NCBI GenBank assembly: GCA_030831125.1
Contig: JAURLQ010000099.1
Location: 1-55,683, forward strand
Origin: Gammaproteobacteria bacterium
Lineage (GTDB): Bacteria; Pseudomonadota; Gammaproteobacteria; Pseudomonadales; Pseudohongiellaceae
Length of the DNA: 55,683 bases
Reading direction: 5' to 3'
Positions 23,935 to 34,042 of the stretch are shown in pieces. The notes beneath the pieces are model-generated. The model saw nothing but the letters and a program-made list of their open reading frames with translations, had not been told where the DNA came from and did not search any database. Position 1 is the first letter of the stretch; each line of letters starts with the position of its first letter. Made by a program: the position numbers and the translations under genes.

Positions 23935-26348
23935 TCAGAATCTGTAACCGGCTTCCAGCGCCAATTGTCTGCCCCTGTCTGAAAATGCATAGAAGGTATT
24001 GGTTCCGAAGATGCTGGAGCTCAGTGGTACATTAGCCGCATAGGTTAGCACTTCTTCGTCGGTAAGATTCTTGCCGACAAAACCCACCTGCCATTTGTCC
24101 CCTTCAAGTCCAACTCTCAGGTTGGTGCGTAATGTAGATCTGAAGTTGTACTGGGGATCCAGATTGGTATGGATGTTCTGGCTGCCGCGGTAGTTCAGCA
24201 TCAAACTGCTTACCAGACGCATATCGCCTGTCAGAGGATATTCATGATCAAAGGACAGGCTGAGGCTGTTGTTGGGTGCATAATTGCCAGTCATCCCTGT
24301 GAAGTCACAAAGGGGAATACCATTGACCACCACTCCATCAGGGACCTGACGGCTCCAGCAATTACCATTGGTAAAATCCGTATATTCAAAATCCAGCCAT
24401 GACCAGGCGAAGCCCACAACAAGGTTTTCAGTGGCAGCCCAGCGACCATCAACTTCCATCCCCCGGACTTCTGTGTTTTTGACATTACCGACATTGATGC
24501 CCAGGGCTCCGTCAAACTGGCCTATCTGCAGATCGTCATAGTCTGTGAAAAACAGTGCTGTATTCAGCTCAACGGCACCATCGAAGAACCTGCTCTTGCT
24601 GCCGATCTCCCAGGATGTAGCTTCTTCTTCCTCGAACTCGAACGAAAAGGGATTGTTGGCACGGGCATCAAAGCCACCAGCCTTGAAACCACGGGTCATA
24701 CTGGCATAGATCATGGTGTTGTCGCTGCTCTCCCATTGCAGGGTAACCAGCGGCGTGAACTGGCTTTCATTACGATCACCACTTACGTTGTGTCCCGGCA
24801 GAGGAGGCACAACACCCGGTACCGGGGACAGACCCTCCAGCTGCTCGCTGTACATCTTGAAAGCAGCCCAATAGACAATCGGTATTGACGGGTTGGTTAC
24901 TGCTGCCCCTGAAGCCAGATTGTAGATATTGAAATTCCGGTTGCCGCTCTTGTCTTCATCAGTATATCGGCCACCCAGGGTGAGATGCAGATTGTCAGCG
25001 ATATCCCAGGTACCCTGGAAAAACAGGGCCCAGGCATCTGCATCCTGGGTATTGCGTCTGAGCGCGCTGGTGTTCAGGACTGCAACCAGTGCCTGCTGCT
25101 GTGGATCCGGAGAGGTTCTGGCAAGCGTACCGATTAGTGAAGTGGGCTGCACATCCAGGCCTTCCTCGGTATACATGTCAGTACTCTGGAAATAGCCGCC
25201 AACTATCCAGTCAAACGGGCTGTTTGCACCTGAAGTGAGCCTCAGTTCCTGACTGAACTGTTCAAATGATTCACCAAGACGCACTTCGAATATGTTGGCC
25301 GGGACAAAGTCGCAATCACAACGCTCATCAAAATCATATTCAAGCTGGCTGGTAATCGAGGTAAGAGTTGCCCCGCCCAGATCGTAATTCAACGTAAGCG
25401 TTATGTTGTCGAGATCCGTTTTACTGAACTCGGGAGCATTGACCTGTCTTTTGAAATCCAGCTTGCTTTCCAGTGATGGCTGACCGAACGCTCCCAGGAT
25501 CTGCGCAAGATTGAGGCCTGCAATAGGTGCGGCTCCGGCAGGAATACGGTTGGGATCATCCTGGACTATCTCGATCTGGCGGCCGATGGTGTCGAAAGTG
25601 GAATTCTCAATTTTGAGCACAGCCTCAAAATCCGGGCTGATATCCCAGGCCAGTGTCAGTCTGACGGCATTTTCATCACGCTGCGGTTCGTCCGTGTTTT
25701 TCAGGGTATTGAGGACATAACCCTCTTCCTCATAACCACGCCATGCAATACGCCCCCGGAAGTTGTCACTCAGTGGGCCGGACAATACAACGTTGTATTC
25801 CTGCTGCTCGGATTCAAACTCATAAAGCGCCTTGACATTGAATTCGACTTCATCAGTCGGTTTTGCAGTTGTCAGTTCATTGCCCCGGCAATACTGTTCT
25901 TGCCAAACAGGGTTCCCTGAGGCCCCCTGAGAACCTCTACACGATCCAGATCAAGAAAAGGTGCGCGTATGAGTTGCTGACGACTGTAGTAAACGCCATC
26001 GATATATTGGCCGACAGACTGTTCAAAGGCCTGGTTGTTACCTGACCCGATACCGCGTACATACAACTGGGTACTGACACCGGTTTCTGTCATGGACAGG
26101 TTTGGTACAAATTCCGTGATATCGGCAATCTTGTTGATATTGCCGGTTTCGATGCGTTGGTTGTCGATTACATTCACAGACAACGGGACATCACCAAGAT
26201 TCTCTTCCCGCTTTTGTGCTGTAACCACTATTTCCTCAAGCACTATGCGGCTACCTGGTTCAGCTGAAATGGCATAGCCGGAAACCTGCAGCAGCGAAAT
26301 GGCAGCAGTGGCTGCCGCCAGTTTTGAAATCGGGAATTGTCTCTTCAT
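23935..26348 (-). pseudogene. TonB-dependent receptor interrupted by a one-base frameshift
   Basis: A full-length receptor of about 800 residues is encoded in two frames. The first runs from the ATG at 26348 (signal peptide MKRQFPISKLAAATAAISLL, TonB box region IVLEEIVVTAQKR, plug domain to LFGKNSIAGAMN) and stops at 25874-25872. The second frame continues without loss: LTTAKPTDEVEFNVKALYE, then the 22-strand barrel to GYRF at 23935. Inserting one C near 25875 would restore AGAMN-LTTAKPTDE, so a single-base deletion explains the break. No substrate can be assigned. It may be a real inactivation, a phase-variable state or a sequence error; both halves look otherwise intact. Confidence 0.85.
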
Positions 26349-26451
26349 AATTTTTTGCCCCTTTGCATTCCAGGTAATCAAACTTGTCGCCAATAACCGG
26401 AATGATGCTTTGCCTGAACCATTCAAGACTTCAACAGCCTGATGTGCCCTT

Positions 26452-27882
26452 TTATTGTCCTGAAACCCATCTCAGCAGGGCGTCCATGAATTCCACCCCG
26501 GGTCCCCGATCTGCCAGCTCATGGTTGAGCATGGCGCTTACAGCATAAACCCTGCCTGATACGGAATATACATAACCTGCAATAGCTGATACTTCATCCA
26601 GGGTTCCGGTCTTCACATGCACCGCACCAGGTTCTGCAACATTTTCCAGACGATTGCGCATGGTACCATCTTCACCGGCTATGGGGAGCGAGGAAACAAA
26701 CTCCGGCATCAGGTTATGCCGGTATCCGAATCTGAGCACTGCGTTCATATCGGCGGCGGAAATTCTTGCCTCCCTTGACAGCCCGGCTCCATTGGCAATA
26801 ACAATATCACTGGTCTCCACTCCCCTTGTCTCCAGCCAGGCAAGCAGGGCATCAACACCTGCCTGGACAGTTGCAGGTCCTTCTGACTTCTGCTGGCCCA
26901 AGGTTAACAGCAGATGTCGGGCCATCAGATTATTGCTGTATTTGTTGAGGTAACGGATCACATCGATCAGAGGGGGTGACTCCCAAACCAGCAGAGGCTC
27001 CATATCCTCTGGTGCAAGGGCAGTACCACCCTCACCTGAAAAGGTTCCCCCCAACTCTTCCCAGAGCTTGCTGAACATACCCAGCACATAGTCATCCGGT
27101 GAAAGGACCGATCTGACCATGGAGTACTCGCTGCAGGAATCCGGAAACCGACCTGAGAATACAATGGTGTTTGTGCGAGCAGGGTCTGCATCGAAACTGA
27201 TGCCTCTCTGGAAGCCACCACAGGCCCCGGCAACAAGGCGCAAGCGGTTGTCTATGGCGAGATTCGGCAAAACAGGATCAGTTTCAATGACCACATCCCT
27301 GCCATTGGCGTGGGGTGTGAACCAGAAAGTCATCGCCTGGAAGTTCAGCGACAAGGCATAGGGGCGTACGTTGTAGGCCCGGGCTCCCTGACTGTCCAGA
27401 ACCTCCTCAGCGCTGACCTCGGGTGAAAAACGGGATGCATCGATCAACATCCTGCCGTTTATGTTCCTTATACCGGTTCGGCGAATTGCCTTGAGCAGAT
27501 TACGAAACTGTTCCTCCAGTAAATACGGGTCACCACCTCCCCTGATCAGCAGATCCCCGTGCAGAGTACCGTCACTGATTTCACCGAGGGCAAAAATCTC
27601 TGTCTTCCATGTCCATGCCGGACCGAGCTGCTGCAGGGCAGCCAGTGTCGTCAGGGTTTTTATTGATGATGCAGGATTGAAAGGTGTCTGTGCGTTGATG
27701 GCTAGCAGAGGAGCATTGGAACCGACTTCCTGTACAACCAACCCATAACTGCTTTGAGGCAGGTTGTGACCCTCTGCTACTACCTGAAGCAAATCAGGTA
27801 ATGGCTGTTGCGCCGACACGCCTGTAAAAAGGAACGGCATCAGTAGAAAAGCCAGCAGGGTTATTGGTCGTATTTCAGGCAT
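26452..27882 (-). CDS. dacB: D-alanyl-D-alanine carboxypeptidase/endopeptidase, PBP4 type
   Basis: 476 residues from the ATG at 27882, which gives a signal peptide (MPEIRPITLLAFLLMPFLFT, cleaved near VSAQ); a longer in-frame start at 27963 adds a non-leader extension. The three class-C PBP motifs are present: SxxK in NPASSIKT (S72-K75), SxN in KYSNNLMARH, and KTG in HVKTGTLDEVSAIAGY. PBP4 cleaves D-Ala-D-Ala and peptide cross-links in periplasmic peptidoglycan. It lies 80 bp downstream of a flavoprotein gene on the same strand, perhaps co-transcribed without functional link. Confidence 0.92.
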   Translation of the reverse strand: MPEIRPITLLAFLLMPFLFTGVSAQQPLPDLLQVVAEGHNLPQSSYGLVVQEVGSNAPLLAINAQTPFNPASSIKTLTTLAALQQLGPAWTWKTEIFALGEISDGTLHGDLLIRGGGDPYLLEEQFRNLLKAIRRTGIRNINGRMLIDASRFSPEVSAEEVLDSQGARAYNVRPYALSLNFQAMTFWFTPHANGRDVVIETDPVLPNLAIDNRLRLVAGACGGFQRGISFDADPARTNTIVFSGRFPDSCSEYSMVRSVLSPDDYVLGMFSKLWEELGGTFSGEGGTALAPEDMEPLLVWESPPLIDVIRYLNKYSNNLMARHLLLTLGQQKSEGPATVQAGVDALLAWLETRGVETSDIVIANGAGLSREARISAADMNAVLRFGYRHNLMPEFVSSLPIAGEDGTMRNRLENVAEPGAVHVKTGTLDEVSAIAGYVYSVSGRVYAVSAMLNHELADRGPGVEFMDALLRWVSGQ

Positions 27883-27962
27883 GATCGCTTGGGTTTTCCC
27901 ATTCACCTCGCAAGGGTATTTCATTTGGCACTGTCGGGACAGCATGCAGAGCCTGTAAATCA

Positions 27963-29576
27963 CTATTTCGCCAGTTTGCGCCAGTCCCTGAGAATTTCCC
28001 GTGCAGCATTATGCCCCGGCAAACCTGTTACACCACCGCCAGGATGTGCACCTGCACCACAAAGGTACAAGCCTTTCACTGGCAGTTTGTAATTGGCCGC
28101 ACCAAGTACCGGCCGCAGAGAAAAAAGCTGACCAGGCCCCATTTGTCCGTGGAAGATGTCACCATCCACCATGCCGAAACGCTGTTCAATATCCAGCGGG
28201 GAAAGTGACTGTGTTGCCAATATACTGGACCTGAAATTGGGAGCGTAGCGGCTGACTGTCTCAATGACACGTCGTGAAAAGGCTTCCTTTTCATGTGCGT
28301 TTTTCCAGCTCCGGCCCGCAGGGAGTTGAGGCATTACATGCTGGACAAAAAGACTGGCAACATGCTTGCCTTTGGGCGCCAGAGAAGAATCAATTGTGCT
28401 GGGAATCACCATCTCAATGACCGGCTCTTCCGACCATCCTTTTCCACGGGCACTCAACCACGCTTTATCAAGGTATTCCATTGTTGGCCCGATGATGATT
28501 CCAGCACCATGATGAGGCTGCTGCCGGGTGCCTGGCAGGCAGGTAAAGTCCGGCAACTCACTGAGTGCTACATTCATCCGGAAGGATCCTGAACCCGATT
28601 CTATCTGCCTGAATCTTGCGGGTGCAGGACTTGTGTCGGTCAAACCCGGCAAAAAATCCCTGAATAGCAGTTTGGGGGGTATGTTCACTGCTACCGCCCT
28701 GGCTTCTATGCATTCACCCGATGCCAGTTTCAGCGCCATTACCCTGCTGTTGTTATGCAGCACTTCGCTGACTGTTGAATGTGTCATGATGCGAACACCC
28801 GCCTCTATGGCAGCCTTGGCTATTGCCTGAGTGATCGCTCCCATGCCACCAATGGCATGTCCCCATACGCCACGGGCACCATCAAGCTCTCCAAAACTGT
28901 GATGCAGCAACACATAGGCAGTACCCGGTGTGTACGGCGATGCCAGGGTGCCGACGATGCCATCAAATGCCAAAGCAGCCCTGACCCTGTCATGTTCAAA
29001 CCAGCGTTCAAGAAAGCCGGCAACACTGCGGGTAAAGAGATCACAAAGGGTTTCTTTGTCCTGTAATGAACAATCCAGGATGCGCTTGCCGAATTTCAGC
29101 GATTTGATGATGTCCTCAAGGCCGCCTCCTGCAGAAGGCGGCGTCATTAGCAGCAGTTCCCTCAACAAGGCTCCGGCGCGCTCAAGCGCTGCCTCATAGG
29201 CTGGCAACCGTTGCGCATCGTTGCGAGAAAATCTGGCAATGGCTTCCTGTCGGCCCAGCATGGTATTGGGCAGCACCAGACCATCCATTGCACGACCTTC
29301 CACAGGCCAGAAATTTCCAACCGGGCGCTGAATCATCTGCAGGCCATGCCGTTTCAGATCCATGTCGGCAATAATGCCCGGTTGCAGCAGACTGACAGTG
29401 TAAGAGGCAACCGAATTGCGAAAACCGGGGTGAAATTCTTCGGTGACCGCTGCACCACCCACCACCGGATTCTTTTCCACTACCGTAACAGATCTGCCTG
29501 CACGAGCCAGATACCAGGCACACACCAGTCCATTGTGACCACCACCGAGAATTGCAATATCACACTTCTCACTCAT
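27963..29576 (-). CDS. FAD-dependent oxidoreductase, phytoene-desaturase/PYROXD2-like
   Basis: 537 residues from the ATG at 29576 (MSEKCDIAILGGGHNGLVCA). A GTG at 29603 would add nine residues. The Rossmann motif GGGHNG at about 11-16 is followed by VVEKNPVVGGAAVT for FAD binding. Near the C-terminus GLYLCGAGAHPGGGVTGLPG matches the CrtI/PYROXD2-type end. Family members oxidise or saturate C-C bonds in carotenoids and other lipids; the actual substrate is not known. No carotenoid genes lie beside it, so a desaturase role in pigment synthesis is not supported. Confidence 0.85.
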   Translation of the reverse strand: MSEKCDIAILGGGHNGLVCAWYLARAGRSVTVVEKNPVVGGAAVTEEFHPGFRNSVASYTVSLLQPGIIADMDLKRHGLQMIQRPVGNFWPVEGRAMDGLVLPNTMLGRQEAIARFSRNDAQRLPAYEAALERAGALLRELLLMTPPSAGGGLEDIIKSLKFGKRILDCSLQDKETLCDLFTRSVAGFLERWFEHDRVRAALAFDGIVGTLASPYTPGTAYVLLHHSFGELDGARGVWGHAIGGMGAITQAIAKAAIEAGVRIMTHSTVSEVLHNNSRVMALKLASGECIEARAVAVNIPPKLLFRDFLPGLTDTSPAPARFRQIESGSGSFRMNVALSELPDFTCLPGTRQQPHHGAGIIIGPTMEYLDKAWLSARGKGWSEEPVIEMVIPSTIDSSLAPKGKHVASLFVQHVMPQLPAGRSWKNAHEKEAFSRRVIETVSRYAPNFRSSILATQSLSPLDIEQRFGMVDGDIFHGQMGPGQLFSLRPVLGAANYKLPVKGLYLCGAGAHPGGGVTGLPGHNAAREILRDWRKLAK

Positions 29577-29754
29577 ACTGGCATTCTTTGTCCATTGATC
29601 CACCCTGTTTGTAACATGATACTGTGAGCAGCAAGGTCATTTGCAGGGAAATTTTCTTGTAAAGCAGAGACATTCATATCAATTTTTCCGGATACCAACA
29701 CAACATTTCAGAAAATCCAATAAAATGCAGACTTACTGACGAACGATTCCGCAG

Positions 29755-31998
29755 ATGCCCGCCAAAAAGAATGTCATTCTCGAGTTGTCCCGACTGCAGA
29801 AAGAAGTGCTGGAGCTGCCTTCTCCTGCATTGCAGGTACGCAAGATCGTTGACTCGGTTTCTTCCGTTGTGGGAACCGATGTTTGCACACTTTATCTGGA
29901 AGACAATAATCATGACATGGTGCTGATGGCCAGCCACGGACTGGTACAGACCGGGCCGGTGAGCATACCTGCCGGCAAGGGGCTCGTCGGGCTGGTCGCC
30001 AGCAGCAGGCATCCGATCAATATTGCACGAGCCAGTGAGCACCCCAGCTTCTACTATGTTGAAGGTACTGCCGAAGAAAGATTCAGGAGTTTTTGCGGTA
30101 TACCGCTGGTACGCTATGGCAAGGTAATTGGCGTGCTTGTGGTCCAGCGCCGGGAGGCACTGGCACTGTCTGCAGAAAGTGAAGGCTTTCTTGTTACGCT
30201 TTCTTCACAACTGGCCCATCTGGTGGCAGACATGCCGGTTACCATGCATGGTGCCCATCTCAATACCTACACGCGGGGTGTAAGAGGCAGTGCCGGCATC
30301 GGCATAGGGCTTGGCATCCTGTGTGATCATGGCGATCTGTACAGTGTTCCTGATGAGCCCTGCGCCGACATTGAGTCGGCCATTGCTGATTGGCACAGGC
30401 TTTTGCAGCAGGTACAACTTGAAATCAGACAGGAGCAGCACAACCTCGGCGAGCTGCTGTCCGAAAGTGTGTCCAGTATATTCAGCACCTACTCTTCCCT
30501 GCTTGCAGACCAGGCACTGATCCAGAAAGTCGAGCTGGAAATCCGCAATGGCAACTGGCTGCCGGGAGCCTTGCGCAAAAGCATGCAGTACTTTGCCGAC
30601 ATGTTTCTTGCCATGGAAGATCCCTATCTGCGCGCCCGCCACGAAGATATTCACCACCTTGGCAACAAACTCTTTACCACCTTCCAGGGCAGCAATTCGC
30701 TGGTCCAGAATGTGGATGAAGTGGATCATGTCGTGCTGATCGGGGATGAAGTCAGCATTTCTGACATTGCGGCTGTACCCTCAGACAAACTGGTTGGGCT
30801 GATCTGTTTCAGTGGCTCAAGTCTTTCGCATACTGCCGTGCTGGCAAACGCCCTTGGCATTCCTGCCGTGATGGGCGTGGGACAATTGAAAAACCTGCGC
30901 AACCGCGAACGCTTCATCGTTGATGGCAACAGTGGCCAGATCGTCCGCTGGCCGAATGAAATGCTGTGCAGCGAATTCCAGCGTCTGATTGATGAAGAAC
31001 GTCTGCTTTTGAGCAAGCTGTCCTCCCTCAAGGATGAGCCTGCGCTTACACCAGACGGCTTCGAGGTCAGGATGTTCACCAACTCGGGATTGCTCGCCGA
31101 CCTGAGTCCCGGACTGAAATACGGCGCCCAGGGCATAGGTCTGTATCGCACTGAAATTCCTTTTCTGGTCAGGGACAGTTTTCCTTCCGAGGATGAACAA
31201 CAGCTCGTATACAGTCAGGTGTTTACCGCCTATGCAGGCAAGCCGGTCTACATGCGCACCCTCGATATAGGGGGCGACAAGCAGCTGCCCTACTTTCCGA
31301 TTACCAATGAAGCCAACCCGGCACTGGGCTGGCGGGGTATCCGTTTTACCCTGGACAACATACAGTTGTTGATGACTCAGGTCAGAGCCATGCTCAGGGC
31401 TGCCGGCGAAGATGGCGACCTGCATATATTGCTGCCCATGATCAGCAGCACTGAGGAACTTGATACTTTCAATCAGTTACTGACAGAAGCCCTTGAGCAG
31501 TTGCATGGTGAGTCAATTGCTGTAAAACGACCCAAAGTGGGCGCAATGATCGAGGTGCCGGCGGCCATTTCACAGTTGCAATTCTGGCAGGACCGGATCG
31601 ACTTCGTTTCAATAGGCTCCAACGATCTCAGTCAGTATCTGCTGGCACTGGACAGGAACAATTCAAGAGTAGCCAGTCGCTATGATCTGCTACATCCCGC
31701 AGTGATTCACGAACTCGACCGGGTGATGAAACTGGCTCGCAAATACCGGCTTCCCATCAGTCTATGCGGAGAAATGGCCGCGGACCCGTTTGCTGTGATT
31801 CTGCTGCTGGGCATGGGCATTTCCACATTGAGCATGAGCGCAACCAGGCTGGTGCGCATCAAGTATCTGATCAGGCACATACCGCAGGAAAAAGCCCATC
31901 AAGTGTTGCAGCAATGCCTGCAACTGGACAAAGTGCAGGATATCCGCAAACTGTTGCACCAGACTCTTGTCGATTACGGTTTGCAGGAGTTGATCTGA
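29755..31998 (+). CDS. ptsP: Phosphoenolpyruvate-protein phosphotransferase PtsP (EI-Ntr)
   Basis: 747 residues, normal length for PtsP. An N-terminal GAF domain (about 1-160; VCTLYLEDNNHDMVLMAS) precedes the EI domains. The phosphoacceptor His is H359 in SGSSLSHTAVLANALG. The PEP-binding barrel has GLYRTEIPFL, GAMIEVPAA, SIGSNDLSQY and the Cys-containing SLCGEMAADP. PtsP starts the nitrogen phosphotransferase relay to NPr and EIIA-Ntr in the cytoplasm. In many gammaproteobacteria ptsP follows rppH; here the neighbours are a divergent flavoprotein and a CDF transporter. A hairpin element occupies the downstream gap. Confidence 0.93.
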   Translation: MPAKKNVILELSRLQKEVLELPSPALQVRKIVDSVSSVVGTDVCTLYLEDNNHDMVLMASHGLVQTGPVSIPAGKGLVGLVASSRHPINIARASEHPSFYYVEGTAEERFRSFCGIPLVRYGKVIGVLVVQRREALALSAESEGFLVTLSSQLAHLVADMPVTMHGAHLNTYTRGVRGSAGIGIGLGILCDHGDLYSVPDEPCADIESAIADWHRLLQQVQLEIRQEQHNLGELLSESVSSIFSTYSSLLADQALIQKVELEIRNGNWLPGALRKSMQYFADMFLAMEDPYLRARHEDIHHLGNKLFTTFQGSNSLVQNVDEVDHVVLIGDEVSISDIAAVPSDKLVGLICFSGSSLSHTAVLANALGIPAVMGVGQLKNLRNRERFIVDGNSGQIVRWPNEMLCSEFQRLIDEERLLLSKLSSLKDEPALTPDGFEVRMFTNSGLLADLSPGLKYGAQGIGLYRTEIPFLVRDSFPSEDEQQLVYSQVFTAYAGKPVYMRTLDIGGDKQLPYFPITNEANPALGWRGIRFTLDNIQLLMTQVRAMLRAAGEDGDLHILLPMISSTEELDTFNQLLTEALEQLHGESIAVKRPKVGAMIEVPAAISQLQFWQDRIDFVSIGSNDLSQYLLALDRNNSRVASRYDLLHPAVIHELDRVMKLARKYRLPISLCGEMAADPFAVILLLGMGISTLSMSATRLVRIKYLIRHIPQEKAHQVLQQCLQLDKVQDIRKLLHQTLVDYGLQELI

Positions 31999-32029
31999 AA
32001 TATTCCAGTGAAACACGGGTATTGTCCCT

Positions 32030-32190
32030 GTTTGAATTATGAGAAACCTGATTTGATGCTGGCTTGCACTAACAGTTCCCGCGACGCGCCGTAAACCCAT
32101 CCCTGGGGGCTCGACTGCGGCATCCCTGCCGCAGACGGTCGCTTAACCTGTTAGTGCAAGCCAGCATCAAGTGAAGTGTCCTTTTCAAAC
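32030..32190. repeat. Long intergenic hairpin element, copy 2 (core in plus orientation)
   Basis: Inner arms 32053-32075 and 32148-32170 are a perfect 23-bp inverted repeat. Outer boxes GTTTGAA (32030-32036) and TTCAAAC (32184-32190) pair perfectly, with 16 and 13 unpaired nt between. The 72-nt core (32076-32147) contains GCGAC...GGTCGC, GGGGGCTCGACTGCGGC and CTGCCGCAGACGGTCGC, and matches copy 1 at roughly nine of ten positions. The arms are unrelated to those of copy 1. It lies between ptsP and the CDF gene. Confidence 0.85.
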
Positions 32191-32249
32191 TGCAAGAATG
32201 CCTGATTGCAGCATAAATCCTGAAAAACGTGTAACGCAGGAGCAAGTCA

Positions 32250-33158
32250 ATGTCCCATCAGGCAGATTCCCTCAAATCCATCATCTATGCCCTCACTGCC
32301 AATTTTGCCATTGCCGTTGCAAAACTGGTTGCTGCCTTCATCACCAATTCGGGCTCCATGCTCGCTGAAGGAATCCATTCGCTGGCAGATTGTGGCAATC
32401 AGGGCTTGTTGCTGCTGGGTCTGAAGAAGGCTGAACGCTCCCCGGATGAAGAGCACCCGCTGGGCTATGGCAAGAGCATCTATTTCTGGTCATTTGTCGT
32501 GGCCATCATGCTGTTCAGCATGGGAGGCCTGTTCTCCGTTTATGAAGGCATCCACAAACTGCATGAACCAACACCTGTGGAATCACCATGGATTGCCATT
32601 GGTGTTCTGGTTTTTGCGATCGTGGCCGAAGGCCTCTCCATGGCAGGTTGCATCAGGGAAGTGAACAAGGTGCGACGCGGTCGCAGTTTCGGTATGTGGT
32701 TCCGCGAAACCAGACAAAGCGAACTGATGGTGATATTCGGTGAGGATCTGGCTGCCCTGCTGGGGCTGGTATTCGCCCTGTGTGCCATTTCTCTGGCCAT
32801 GGTTACCGGAAACCCGGTGTTCGATGCCCTGGGCAGTATCGGCATAGGCGTGCTGCTGATAGTGATTGCCGTGATGGTAGGTGCCGAGGTAAAGGCCCTG
32901 ATTATTGGACAGGGTGTAGAACCTTTTGTGAAACAGGAAATGGTCGCCTTTCTGGAAAGACAGAATGAAGTCGAGCGGATTTTCAGTCTGCTCACACTCC
33001 AGCTTGGTGATGATGTGATGGTAGCGATCAAGGCACAGATGCGTCCCCAGCCATCGGACACAGCACTGATTGAAGCCATCAATACTGTGGAAGGAAGTTT
33101 CCGGCAACAGTTTCCGTTTGTACTGTGGTGCTTCTTCGAACCTGACTTCAAGGACTGA
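32250..33158 (+). CDS. Cation diffusion facilitator (ZnT9/SLC30A9-like branch)
   Basis: 302 residues with about six membrane helices and a cytoplasmic C-terminal domain. The first metal site reads GIHSLADCGNQ (H43, D47). The second, in TM5, reads GEDLAALLG, with ED in place of the HD of classical CDF pumps, which is characteristic of the ZnT9-like subgroup. CDF proteins export divalent cations in exchange for protons. The subgroup's substrate is uncertain. CAGGAG precedes the ATG at 32250. No operon partner. Confidence 0.88.
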   Translation: MSHQADSLKSIIYALTANFAIAVAKLVAAFITNSGSMLAEGIHSLADCGNQGLLLLGLKKAERSPDEEHPLGYGKSIYFWSFVVAIMLFSMGGLFSVYEGIHKLHEPTPVESPWIAIGVLVFAIVAEGLSMAGCIREVNKVRRGRSFGMWFRETRQSELMVIFGEDLAALLGLVFALCAISLAMVTGNPVFDALGSIGIGVLLIVIAVMVGAEVKALIIGQGVEPFVKQEMVAFLERQNEVERIFSLLTLQLGDDVMVAIKAQMRPQPSDTALIEAINTVEGSFRQQFPFVLWCFFEPDFKD

Positions 33159-33311
33159 TGTGAACTGAAAGGAAGAGGCGTGCTTGCGCGCCCGTATTCA
33201 CTAACCAGACTGTTTAGAATATTTGTCCATCGCCGGGTCGACTTTCATCGACCCCTACCCTTTCCAGAAACAACGGGCTTTCATTTGCAATTGGTTTTGG
33301 AAAAATCATGG

Positions 33312-33458
33312 TTAAAACTGGATTCAAACCGTAACGAGCGAAGAGGAGACTTGTATTCAGGGCAGTGAGTAAGCGGAGTTTACACGGTAGTAAATGAGCA
33401 TTACGAACTGTTCTGAATACAAGTCTCGTCGAGCGCAGTAGGTTTGAAACAGTTTTAA
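33312..33458. repeat. Long intergenic hairpin element with a different core (copy 4)
   Basis: Outer arms 33312-33330 and 33441-33458 pair over about 18 bp with one bulged or mismatched position and contain TTCAAAC/GTTTGAA. Inner arms 33346-33360 and 33413-33427 are a perfect 15-bp inverted repeat. The core (33361-33412) includes GAGTAAGCGGAGTTTACACG and GTAAATGAGCATTACGAACT and is unrelated to copies 1-3. The stretches between the arms share the direct repeat CGAGCGNAG. The right arm ends on the stop codon of the small membrane-protein gene, in the gap between convergent genes. Confidence 0.8.
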
Positions 33459-33754
33459 TCGCCGGAGGCTATGCGTTTCAGCCATGGATAGAGCACGATA
33501 CACATGGCAACTGCCAGCAGCACATCCGGATCAAGGTTGTATTGGGTGAGTATTGTTGGCGTACGAACCAGTACCAGCAGTATGGTAATTGCCAGTATAG
33601 GGACCAGTCCCCGGAATATCAGCAGAGTGGTAACAGCAAGGCCCAATGCACCTATTACAGGCAGCTCTGCCTCGAAACCGAGTTGGGCAAAAAAGTCCCG
33701 GGCAAGGGCGAGGCCGAGCGTGGCAAACAATGTCAGTGCATGCAGTAATTTCAT
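33455..33754 (-). CDS. Small hypothetical membrane protein
   Basis: 99 residues from the ATG at 33754 (MKLLHALTLFATLGLALARD). A longer in-frame start at 33883 adds a basic extension without membrane character. Two or three hydrophobic segments are visible (GALGLAVTTLLIFRGLVPIL and AITILLVLV, then VLLAVAMCIVLYPWL). I do not recognise the family. It is a single gene whose stop codon is overlapped by hairpin element copy 4. Confidence 0.55.
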   Translation of the reverse strand: MKLLHALTLFATLGLALARDFFAQLGFEAELPVIGALGLAVTTLLIFRGLVPILAITILLVLVRTPTILTQYNLDPDVLLAVAMCIVLYPWLKRIASGD

Positions 33755-34042
33755 TTCAGTCTCACTACCAACCGGCCTGGAGGTACGGAAAAGCCCGTCC
33801 ATGCAGCAGATTCTTGATGAGTGAAATCTATTCCAGCGGGATTGAGCTGTCCGTGATCCACTGCGCATTTCCCGAAAATACACCCTGGGCGGGAATTTCT
33901 TTTGCTTCCTCCCCTGCCAGGGACTGATTACAGCATTACATCACAGGATATCCAGAAGTCTCCCATGGTGCAGGATGGATCGAGAATGGATCGTAACTTG
34001 CTGAAAGTAATATGATTTTAAACCTGGCTCGATGGCCACTGG

